A stretch of DNA of 64,000 bases from NCBI GenBank assembly GCA_036172665.1, contig CM069871.1, positions 1,240,001 to 1,304,000 on the forward strand, written 5' to 3'. The notes below the pieces were generated by a model. That model searched no databases and was not told the DNA's origin. It saw only the letters and a program-made list of their open reading frames with translations. The translations under genes and the position numbers were made by a program. The stretch comes from Prosopocoilus inquinatus (taxonomy: Eukaryota > Arthropoda > Insecta > Coleoptera > Lucanidae). Positions 24,780-35,165 of the stretch are shown here, piece by piece. Each line of letters begins with the position of its first letter. Position 1 is the stretch's first letter.

Positions 24780-25450
24780 TTCATCCTTGATCAAGAACAA
24801 ACTAAAAACAAAAGACGAATACCCGCACTTGCGACGGAATCTTTTCTCATACGTTCGTCGGAAACAAAAGACGGTCGATGTTACAAGGAAATTCAACTTG
24901 GCGCAGCGAAAACAAATGCAAGTCGATCAAGAGAAATTCATAATTTTTCCTTGATCGAGAACAAACCAAAAACAAAAGACGAATACCCGCACTTGCGACG
25001 GAATTTTTTCTCATACGTTCGTCAGAAACAAAAGACGGTCGATTTCCAAGGAAATTCGACTTGGCACAGAGAAAAAAACAAATGCAAGTCGATCAAGAGA
25101 AATTCATAATTTTTCCTCGATCAAGAACAAACCAAAAACAAAAGAAGAATACCCGCACTTGCGACAGAATTTTTTCTCATACGTTCGTCAGAAACAAAGG
25201 ACGGTCGATTTCAGAAGAAAATTCGACTTGGCGGAGCGAAAACAAATGCAAGTCGATCAAGAGAAATTCATAATTTTTCTTTGATCGAGAACAAACCAAA
25301 AACAAAAGACGAATACTTGCATTTGCGACGCAATTTTTTCTCACATGTTCATCAGAAACAAAAGACGGTCGATTTTACAAGGAAATTCGACTTGGCGCAG
25401 CGAAAACAAATGCAAGTCGATCAGGAGAAATTCATAACTTTTGCTAAACA
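24780..25450. repeat. 165-bp subrepeats in unit 1, four copies
   Basis: Copies of GAACAAACCAAAAACAAAAG followed by GACGAATACCCGCACTTGCG start near 24786, 24952, 25118 and 25282. The same block has three copies in unit 2 (27430-27950) and two in unit 3 (30255-30600). Open frames of 60-110 codons here follow the repeat. Confidence 0.88.
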
Positions 25451-25878
25451 CCAAAAAAAAAAGAAAAAATAATTAAAACGAATGGCTTAACAAAGAATTC
25501 GGTCGTTTATTAAGTGAAGAACGAAAAAAACGAAAGATAACAAAATTAAGGCAAAACAAAATAAAAAAGCGATCAGTTATATACAACACAACTTTCGATT
25601 TTTGTTCGACAACAAATCAAAAATAAAAGACGATCAACTTTTCGATTCTCATTTCTTCGATAAAAAAAAAAACAAAACAAAAGATTGTAAATTTTACACA
25701 AGAAACTTCGACGCTACACGAAGAAAAATAAGCGAGAGTTGATCATCGATCTTCATTTTCTTTCTTTCTTCATCAGAAAAGTCCGTCGACAATTTAAGTT
25801 TTGAAAAGCGAGCTGAATGTTGGGAGTATTTATTATCGTTCCTGTAAATTAAACGCGCTTCTTTAAAGTGCGTTTAAT

Positions 25879-25908
25879 TGGTGGCAGCGGTGGGATCAAC
25901 TCACGGCC
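25879..25908 (-). repeat. tRNA-Leu-like 3' segment with CCA, copy 1
   Basis: The plus strand reads TGGTGGCAGCGGTGGGAT, complementary to the 3' end of eukaryotic tRNA-Leu (…CCCACCGCTGCCA plus CCA). Complementarity continues into the T arm with one base missing. It lies next to the hairpin TTAAACGCGC/GTGCGTTTAA. Either a retroelement primer-binding site or a tRNA-derived SINE relic. Not an intact tRNA gene. Confidence 0.6.
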
Positions 25909-25961
25909 TTGGCGTGCTATCGTGGTGCACTAGAAAGGCATGTTGTATACAAACAAGTATA

Positions 25962-26268
25962 ACGAACAGTTTAATCCTACGATCGCTTTTTGTCCTAACA
26001 TTGCATTACGATTGACGGATTGAAGCCAGTTTGCTACATAATAAGTTGTCGCATGCAAGGCGTCGGTGCTTGCTGTCGGAGCACAACGAAAGTTTATAAA
26101 AAAAAAATTATTGCAAATCGTTTTTGATTGCAGCGAATCCCTCAGCCCTATTTGCGGCTTCATCAGTAGTGGAACTCTCGAGCTACGCTTCTCCTGATGA
26201 AGCCCCAAACAGGGCTGAAATAGCTCGAGGGATTCACTGCAATCAAAAACGATTTGCAACGAAATTTG
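25962..26268 (+). mobile_element. Foldback element with two opposed hammerhead-like cores, copy 3
   Basis: A near-continuous hairpin spans 26110-26260: TTGCAAATCG...GATTGCAG pairs with CACTGCAATC...GATTTGCAA. Inside are GAATCCCTC/GAGGGATTC and then a head-to-head pair, CAGCCCTATTTGCGGCTTC at 26143 and CTGATGAAGCCCCAAAC at 26194, with GAAA at 26217. Located at the end of unit 1. Confidence 0.7.
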
Positions 26269-27429
26269 ACGAGAATAACATTCGAGACCAATCACAAACG
26301 AGAAGAACTAAAATGTCTTTGGAAAAGAAACTGCTAATTGTTCGAAATCCGAAGAAGGCCTAAGGTCTCAAAACAATTTAAGGAAAATGTTAAAAATAAA
26401 GTGAAGGAAAAAGTTTGAAAAAAGCGAAGGAGAATGTTAGTAAAAAGTGAAGGAAAATGTTTAAAAAAATGATGGAAAATGTTTGCAAAACGCGAAGGAA
26501 AATGTCTGAAAAAAAGTGTAGGAGAATGTTCGAAAAAATGGAAGGAAAATGTTTGGAAAGTGAAAAACAAAAGACGATAAAAAACAAGAACGTACAAATT
26601 TAAGAAAAATCGCATTCAAGTTATTTTTTTAAAGAAAGTTGATAACGAATTGAAATTTCTTTTTCCTCTCTTCATCAAAGTTAAGACGAAAGCAACAGAC
26701 GAACAACAAGTTACACTTAACATAATTTTCGATTTTCATTTATTCATGAAATAACAAAAGACGATCGAATTCAGTATGAAAAATCGTTTTTCTTCATCAC
26801 AGGTAAAGATAAAAGAAATATGAAGATTTCAAATTTAAGGACAGTCAATTTTCCATTAACTTTTTCTTTAATGAAAAAGGCGACAGTTTTTTTTTTCATT
26901 CGTGAATAATAAAACAAAAACGAAAGGCGATCGACCATATTTTTGTCAAAAACAACAAATAAAATTAAAAAAATGAAACGGTCGGTTTTATAAAGAATTT
27001 GGAATTTCAGAAAGAAAAAGAAACGAGACGTCAAAACAAAACATAAATTGCGATGCGATTTTCGTTCCTTCATCGAGAACAAAAGAGAAACAAAAGACGA
27101 ATAACCGCACTGCAACGGAATTTACGAGTTTCATATGTTCGTCAGAAATAAAACAAAAGACTGCCAATTTCAAAAAAAAATCGGCTTGACATAAAAAGAA
27201 AAAACAAATGAAAATCGATCAGATCGACTCGATATAACAAAAAGAACAAATGAAAGTCGATCAACAGTTTGAGACATTCTTAATTTTTTGCTGAAAATCA
27301 AAAGAAGATTATTAAAACGGTTCTATAAAGAATTTCAGCTGTTTATTTATTTTAAGTGAAGAAAAAACAAACGACAACAAAACTAATAAAAAAACAAAAG
27401 GCGAGCTACTGTTTACGCACAAATTGCGA

Positions 27430-27950
27430 TTTTCAGTCCTTGATCAAGAACAAACCAAAAACAAAAGACGAATACCCGCACTTGCGACGCAATTGTTTCT
27501 CTTACGTTCGTCAGAAACAAAAGACGGTCGATTTCGCAAGGAAATTCGACTTGGCACAGAGAAAAGACAAATGCAAGTCGATCAAGAGAAATTCATAATT
27601 TTTCCTTGATCAAGAACAAAACAAAAACAAAAGACGAACACCCGCACTTGCGACGCAATTGTTTCTCTTATGTTCGTCAGAAACAAAAGACGGTCGATTT
27701 CACAAGGAAATTCGACTTGGCACAGAGAAAAAAAAAACAAATGCAAGTCGATCAAGAGAAATTCATAATTTTTCCTCGATCGAGAACAAACCAAAAACAA
27801 AAGACGAATACTTGCACTTGCGACGGAATTTTTTCTCACATGTTCATCAGAAACAAAAAACGGTCGATTTTACAAGGAAATGCGACTTGGCGCAGCGAAA
27901 ACAAATGCAAGTCGATCAGGAGAAATTCATAATTTTTGCTAAACACCAAA
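27430..27950. repeat. 165-bp subrepeats in unit 2, three copies
   Basis: Same subrepeat as in unit 1, starting near 27440, 27606 and 27777. The last copy has the ACTTGCACTTGCGACGG variant that also closes unit 1. Confidence 0.87.
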
Positions 27951-28380
27951 AAGAAAAAAAAGAAAAATAATTAAAACGAATGGCTTAACAAAGAATTCGG
28001 TCGTTTATTAAGCGAGGAAAGAAAAAAACGAAAGACAACAAAATTAAGGCAAAACAAAATAAAAAAGCGATCAATTATTTACAACACAACTTTCGATTTT
28101 TGTTCGACAACAAATCAAAAATAAAAGACGATCAACTTTTCGATTCTCATTTCTTCGATAAAAAAAAAAACAAAACAAAAGATTGTAAATTTTACACAAG
28201 AAACTTCGACGCTACACGAAGAAAAATAAGCGAGAGTTGATCATCGATCTTCATTTTCTTTCTTTCTTCATCAGAAAAGTCCGTCGACAATTTAAGTTTT
28301 GAGAAGCGAGCTGAGTGTTGGGAGTACATATTTATTATCGTTCCTGTAAATTAAACGCGCTTCTTTAAAGTGCGTTTTAT

Positions 28381-28410
28381 TGGTGGCAGCGGTGGGATCA
28401 ACTCACGGCC
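28381..28410 (-). repeat. tRNA-Leu-like 3' segment with CCA, copy 2
   Basis: Second-unit equivalent of the segment at 25879, with the same adjacent hairpin (GCGTTTTAT variant on the inner side). Confidence 0.6.
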
Positions 28411-28463
28411 TTGACGTGCCATCGCGGTGCACTAGAAAGGCATATTGTATACGAACAAGAACG

Positions 28464-28778
28464 ACAAGAATAACGAACAGTTTAATCCTACGATCGCTTT
28501 TTGACCTAACATTGCATTAGGATTGACGGATTGAAGCCAGTTTGCTACATAATAAGTTGTCGCATGCAAGGCGGCCGTGCTTGCTGTCGGAGCACAACGA
28601 AAGTTTATTAAAAAAAATTGTTGCAAATCGTTTTTGATTGCAGCGAATCCCTCAGCCCTATTTGCGGCTTCATCAGTAGAGAAACTCTCGAGCTACGCTT
28701 CTCCTGATGAAGCCCCAAACAGGGCTGAAATAGCTCGAGGGATTCACTGCAAACAAAAACGATTTGCAACGAAATTTG
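28464..28778 (+). mobile_element. Foldback element with two opposed hammerhead-like cores, copy 4
   Basis: Unit 2 copy. Hairpin 28619-28770, core CTGATGA at 28704, GAAA at 28727. Nearly the same sequence as the 26.1-kb copy, and the inverted partner core is retained. Confidence 0.7.
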
Positions 28779-30254
28779 CTGAGAATGTAACATTCAAGAC
28801 CAATCACAAACGAGAAGAACTAAAATGTCTTTGGAAAAGAAACTGCTAATTGTTCGAAATCCGAAGAAGGCCTAAGACCTCAAAACAAATTAAGGAAAAT
28901 GTTAAAAATAAAGTGAAGGAAAAGGTTTGAAAAAAGCGAAGGAGAATGTTAGTAAAAAGTGAAGGAAAATGTTTAAAAAAATTATGGAAAATGTTTGGAA
29001 AACGTGAAGGAAAATGTTTGGAAAAAAGTGTAGGAAGATGTTCGAAAAAGGGAAGGAAAATGTTTGGAAAGTGAAAAACAAAAGACGATCAAAAACAAGA
29101 ACGTACAAATTTAAGAAAAATCGCATTCAAGTTATTTTTTTAAAGAAAGTTGATAACGAATTGAAATTTCTTTTTCCTCTCTTCATCAAAGTTAAGACGA
29201 AAGCAACAGACGAACAACAAGTTACACTTAACATAATTTTCGATTTTCATTTATTCATGAAATAACAAAAGACGATCGAATTCAGTATGAAAAATCGTTT
29301 CACTTCATCACAGATAAAGATAAAAGAAATACGAAGATTTCAAATTTAAGGACAGTCAATTTTCCATTAACTTTTTCTTTAATGAAAAAGGCGACAGTTT
29401 TTTTTATTTTTCATTCGTGAAAAATAAAACAAAAACGAAAGGCGATCGACCATATTTTTGTCAAAAACAACAAATAAAATTAAAAAAATTAAACGGTCGG
29501 TTTTATAAAGAATTTGGAATTTCAGAAAGAAAAATAAAACGAGACGTCAAAACAAAACATGAATTGCGATGCGATTTTCGTTCCTTCATCGAGAACAAAA
29601 GAGAAACAAAAGACGAATAACCGCACTGCAACGGAATTTACGAGTTTCATATGTTCGTCAGAAATAAAACAAAAGACTGCCAATTTCAAAAAAAAATCGG
29701 CTTGACATAAAAAGAAAAAACAAATGAAAATCGATCAGATCGACTCGATATAACAAAAAGAACAAATGAAAGTCGATCAACAGTTTGAGACATTCTTAAT
29801 TTTTTGCTGAAAATCAAAAGAAGATTATTAAAACGGTTCTATAAAGAATTTCAGCTGTTTATTTATTTTAAGTGAAGAAAAAACAAACGACAACAAAACT
29901 AATAAAAAAAAACAAAAGGCGAGCTACTGTTTACGCACAAATTGCGATTTTCGTTCTCCATCGAGAGCAAAACAAAAACAAAAGACGAATAACTAAGCTT
30001 GCAACGAAATGTTCGAGTTTTACGCGTTCGTTAAAAACGAAACAAAAGAAACATAAAGAAAAACAAATGAAAGTCGAACAACGGGTTGCGAGAGAAATTC
30101 TTAATTTTTTGTTAAAAACCGAAAGAAAATAATTAAAACGAATGGCTTTATAAATATTTATTTATTAAGCGAAGGAAAAAAAAACAAAAGACAACAAAAC
30201 TAATAACAAAAAAAAAACAAAAGGCGGTCAACTATTTTATAACATAGATTGAGA

Positions 30255-30600
30255 TTTTCAGACCTTGATCAAGAACAAACCAAAAACAAAAGACGAATAC
30301 ACGCACTTGCGACGCAATTTTTTCTCATACGTTCGTCAGAAACAAAAGACGGTCGATTTCGCAAGGAAATTCGACTTGGCACAGAGAAAAAAAAAAAACA
30401 AATGCAAGTCGATCAAGAGAAATTCATAATTTTTCTTTGATCGAGAACAAACCAAAAACAAAAGATGAATACTTGCACTTGCGACGCAATTTTTTCTCAC
30501 ATGTTCATCAGAAACAAAAGACGGTCGATTTTACAAGGAAATTCGACTTGGCGCAGCGAAAACAAATGCAAGTCGATCAGGAGAAATTCATATTTTTTGC
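30255..30600. repeat. 165-bp subrepeats in unit 3, two copies
   Basis: Only two copies remain, starting near 30265 and 30440, so subrepeat number falls 4, 3, 2 along the array. Confidence 0.86.
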
Positions 30601-31040
30601 TAAACACCAAAAAAGAAAAAGAAATATAATTAAAACGAATGGCTTAACAAAGAATTTGGTCGTTTATTAAGTGAAGAACGAAAAAAACGAAAAACAACAA
30701 AATTAAGGCAAAACAAAATAAAAAAGCTATCAATTATTTACAACACAATTTTCGATTTTTGTTCGACAACAAATCAAAAATAAAAGACGATCAACTTTTC
30801 GATTCTCATTTCTTCGACAAAAAACAAAAACAAAACAAAAGATTGTAAATTTTACACGAGAAAATTCGACGCGACGCAAAGAAAAATAAACGAGAGTCGA
30901 TCATCGATCTTCATTTTCTTTCTTTCTTCATCAGAAAAGTCCATCGACAATTTAAGTTTTGAAAAGCGAGCTGAGTGTTGGGAGTACATATTTATTATCG
31001 TTCCTGTAAATTAAACGCGCTTCTTTAAAGTGCGTTTTAT

Positions 31041-31070
31041 TGGTGGCAGCGGTGGGATCAACTCACGGCC
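31041..31070 (-). repeat. tRNA-Leu-like 3' segment with CCA, copy 3
   Basis: Third-unit equivalent, spaced like the units themselves, so it was copied with them rather than inserted separately. Confidence 0.6.
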
Positions 31071-31123
31071 TTGACGTGCTATCGTGGTGCACTAGAAAGG
31101 CATGTTGTATACAAACAAGTATA

Positions 31124-31430
31124 ACGAACAGTTTAATCCTACGATCGCTTTTTGTCCTAACATTGGATTAGGATTGACGAATTGAAGCCAGTTTGCTACG
31201 TAATAAGTTGTCGCATGCAAGGCGTCGGTGCTTGCTGTCGGAGCACAACGAAAGTTTATAAAAAAAAAATTGTTGCAAATCGTTTTTGATTGCAGCGAAT
31301 CCCTCAGCCCTATTTGCGGCTTCATCAGTAGTGGAACTCTCGAGCTACGCTTCTCCTAATGAAGCCCCAAACAGGGCTGAAATAGCTCGAGGGATTCACT
31401 GCAAACAAAAACGATTTGCAACGAAATTTG
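31124..31430 (+). mobile_element. Foldback element, core mutated (CTAATGA), copy 5
   Basis: Unit 3 copy. Hairpin 31271-31423. The core at 31356 reads CTAATGA, changing the G of CUGANGA that is essential in hammerhead ribozymes, so this copy would be inactive if the motif is a ribozyme. Confidence 0.68.
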
Positions 31431-32030
31431 CTGAGAATGTAACATTCAAGACCAATCACAAACGAGAAGAACTAAAATGTCTTTGGAAAAAAAACTGCTA
31501 ATTGTTCGAAATTCGAAGAAGGCCTAAGACCTCAAAACAAATTAAGGAAAATGTTAAAAATAAAGTGAAGGAAAAAGTTTGAAAAAAGCGAAGGAGAATG
31601 TTAGTAAAAAGTGAAGGAAAATGTTGAAAAAAATGATGGAAAATATTTGGAAAACGTGAAGGAAAATGTTTGGAAAAAAGTGTAGGAGAATGTTCGAAAA
31701 AAGGGAAGGAAAATGTTAGGAAAGTGAGAAACAAAAGACGATCAAAAACAAGAACGTACAAATTTAAAAAAAAAAACGCATTCAAGTTATTTTTTTAAAG
31801 AAACTAAGGCAGGCGAACAACGAATTATACGTATCATAATTTTCGATTTTCATTTATTCATGAAATAAAAAAAGACGATCGAATACAGTATGAAAAATCG
31901 TTTTTCTTCATCACAGGTAAAGATAAAAGAAATACGAAGACTTCAAATTTAAGGACAGTCAATTTTCCATTAACTTTTTCTTTAATGAAAATGGCGACAG
32001 TTTTTTTTTTATTCGTGAAAAATAAAACAA

Positions 32031-33879
32031 TCACAAACAAGAAGAACTGGAATGTTTTTGGAAAAGAAACTGCTAATTGTTCGAAATCCGAAGAGAAGGC
32101 GGGAATGTGGAACTCCGGGTGTCCAAATGACAGGAATGAATTAAGAATAAATAATTTTTGAAAACGCAAACAAGACAACAGTTAATAAATTTAAAAAAAA
32201 AAATCACACAAATAAACTTTAAATTCGCAAATTAATTTTTATTCATTCGCTTTATTAATGGCTGGAACATTCTCTTAATGTCATGCGTCAGTGTGCAAGA
32301 CGCCGTAGATTCTATTTTGTTTTTTTTTTTCTCTCTCTGTTTTTTTCAAATCATCGATAAACTTGAAATGCCAAAGAATCGTGTTTACATCGCAAGTCAC
32401 GCGAAGAAATGTAATTTTTCGAAGAGCCAACCAACCTTCATCTGACATTTGCCGTGAAAAGAAAAAAAAAAAGAATAGTCAGCTAAGGTGATCCTAGAAA
32501 ATATTTGCGCACTTACTTGACTGACGGATTGGACATGCTATAATAATAACACCGTTTTTTGCCACCGTGATTTCGTGTTCGGCGATTCACGGTTTGTAAA
32601 CATGGAAATATTACAAGGTGAAAGGGAACTCACAAAAAAGTATTTTCTGATTCATTCAGTAAGCACGATCACGCAGATTGTATGATATGATATACAGGTT
32701 GTAGCACACATTATTGGTTGCCATACCATCTCAGTACATGTGAGAGAGCACTCACACGTTCGTCTTCTTACCATCATGAAGGCTCGGAATTAGTTACGCC
32801 CTGTTCCGATAACGCCCGCGCTCGGGGAATTGGGCGAATTGGCAAAAGCGTAATATCCTCGTAGTTCCTTTTTGCTCTTACGTATTATCCATAACTGATA
32901 CAACCTGTAAATATTTGCGTATCTCGTTCATTATTCAACAAATACCCTGTACATTTACTATTAGCATAAGGCGCAAATGGTAAATAAACAAAATAATCAT
33001 TCTAAATGCATACCGTCCAACTAATTTTTATACTTACTTGGTTTATTATGTTTGCGTTGCGCGTAATTAATTGAATTTGTGGCGTCGCCGTCGTACAAAC
33101 AAATCTAATTTTCTCACGACGAGCAAGAAGAAAAAAATAGTAGATACGTGTCATGCAAAAAAAAAAAAAAAACGATTTAACGGCGGACGAATACCGTACG
33201 GATCTAATGATGCTAACTGACCACAAATGAGCGTAATTGCAGTAATTTGTTTCCAGTAACATTCCTGGGTGTTATGTAAACTTGGAACGATCTTCTAGCG
33301 TTGTTGCTAGGAGTTGCCTCGATATTGTTAAGGTCGAAATGCATCTCCATCATACCTTACCTATCTATCACATCACATCACATCACGTCATCAGAAAATA
33401 TCGAGAGTATGAATCAGAAACAAAAGCAAAACAAAACAAGACGCCATGCTATTCGCGTCCGAAGGTCGAAAGAGAAGAAGCTATCGAAAACATCTGCGAT
33501 ATAGGGTGTCACCATGCTTGAGTCTCCTCCGCTATTATCTGCATCGACGCCCGCTTCACACAGGCCTGATTCATTAGGTGGGAGAATACCCCGACTTAAA
33601 AAATGATTCTTCTGAAATGCGATCCAGCAATTTTAAGTTATAATTCCTGTCGGGTTTGCGTTTCGCAGCATTTATTACAACCGCGTGACGTCAGCGGTTC
33701 GTTGTTAATACTAACCAATCGAAAGCAGCGAAAGTAATCGCACGTGACATCAGCGTAAACATACATGTAGTCATCATGAACTAAAACCGAATTTAATCTC
33801 CCCCCTTAGCGAAAACAACATCTTATATCTGTCGTTTATTGTCATTTTATAAATTACTTACGCCCGGTGTTGTCTATAC
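32031..33879. other. Mostly unique sequence, no gene recognised
   Basis: The first 70 bp are a displaced fragment of the unit end (GAAACTGCTAATTGTTCG). Beyond that, short frames only. A perfect TGACGTCA at 33686-33693 lies 24 bp upstream of CCAATC, promoter-like but with no gene beside it. Confidence 0.4.
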
Positions 33880-35165
33880 TTCAAAGAATATGACATTTCG
33901 TATGGACTCGACCAAAACGTCAGTCAAATTCTAATTGACGTGTTTTGTTGTACCTGCAAATGTCACATTGTAAATGTGACCTAAATTTAAGTCGTGCTTA
34001 GAATATGATATTTCATGTGGATTCGATCAAAACGTGACTCAGTCAAATTCTAATTGACGCATTTTGTTGAACCTGCAAATGTCACATTGTAAATGCGGCT
34101 TAAATTTAAGTCGTGTTCAGAATATGACATTTCATGTGGACTCGACCAAAACGTCAGTCAAATTCGAATTGACGCATTTTGTTGAATCTGCAAATGTCAC
34201 ATTGTAAATGCGGCTTAAATTTAAGTCGTGTTTAGAATATGACATTTCATGTGGATTCGATCAAAACGTGACTCCGTCAAATTCTAATTGACGCATTTTG
34301 TTGAACCTGCAAATGTCACATTGTAAATGTGACTAATTAAATTTAAGTCGTGTTTAGAATGTGACATTTCTGTGAACTCTACCAAAACGTCAGTCAAATT
34401 CTAATTGACGCATTTTGTTGAACCTGCAAATGTCACATTGTAAATGTGACTAATTAAATTTAAGTCGTGTTTAGAATGTGACATTTCATGTGAACTCTAC
34501 CAAAACGTCAGTCAAATTCTAATTGACGCATTTTGTTGAACCTGCAAATGTCACATTGTAAATGTGACTAATTAAATTTAAGTCGTGTTCAGAAAATGAC
34601 ATTTCATGTGGACTCGACCAAAACGTCAGTCAAATTCTAACTGACGCGTTTTGTTGAACCTGCAAATGTCACATTGTAAATGCGAATTAAATTTAAGTCG
34701 TGTTCAGAATATGACATTTCATGTGGACTCGATCAAAACGTGACTCAGTCAAATTCTAATTGACGCATTTTGTTGAACCTGCAAATGTCACATTGTAAAT
34801 GTGACTAATTAAATTTAAGTCATGTTCAGAAAATGACATTTCGTGTGGACTCGACCAAAACGTCGGTCAAATTCGAATTGACGCATTTTGTTGAATCTGC
34901 AAATGTCACATTGTAAATGCGGCTTAAATTGAAGTCGTGTTTAGAATATGACATTTCATGTGGACTCGACGAATGTCACTCAAATTCTAATTGACGCGTT
35001 TTGTTGAACCTGCAAATGTCACATTGTAAGTGTGACTAATTAAATTTAAGTCGTGTTTAGAATGTGACATTTCATGTGGACTCGGTGAATGTCACTCAAA
35101 TTCTAATTGACGCATTTTGTTGAACCTGCAAATGTCACATTGTAAATGCGACTTAAATTTAATAT
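33880..35165. repeat. Satellite, about 117-bp monomer, 11 copies
   Basis: Monomers are marked by AATGTCACATTGTAAATG near 33959, 34079, 34193, 34313, 34432, 34548, 34665, 34785, 34903, 35018 and 35130. Each has GTCAAATTCTAATTGAC, an inverted repeat. Several also have the palindrome GTCACATTGTAAATGTGAC (for example 34315-34333). Confidence 0.93.

Larger units (their letters stand above)
23760..32030. repeat. Higher-order tandem units of about 2.5-2.66 kb
   Basis: Units run about 23760-26360, 26365-28870 and 28875-31525, with a truncated fourth to about 32030. Each starts with AAGGAAAATGTT/GTGAAGG-rich sequence, passes through AACAAAAGACGA-rich blocks, a 165-bp subrepeat array and a tRNA-Leu-like segment, and ends with a hammerhead-like foldback element and GTTCGAAATCCGAAGAAGGC. 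Spacing of the TTTAATCCTACGATCGC marker is about 2500 then 2660 bp. The middle unit lacks a block present in units 1 and 3. Confidence 0.92.

Noticed and set aside
25879..31070. Possible intact tRNA-Leu genes on the minus strand.
   Set aside because: Only the 3' part is recognisable. The T loop lacks a base, the D arm and anticodon arm do not fold properly, and CCA is encoded, so these are relics.
33880..35165. Regularly spaced short palindromic repeats resembling a CRISPR array.
   Set aside because: The spacers are also repeated, the genome is eukaryotic and there are no cas genes. It is a satellite.
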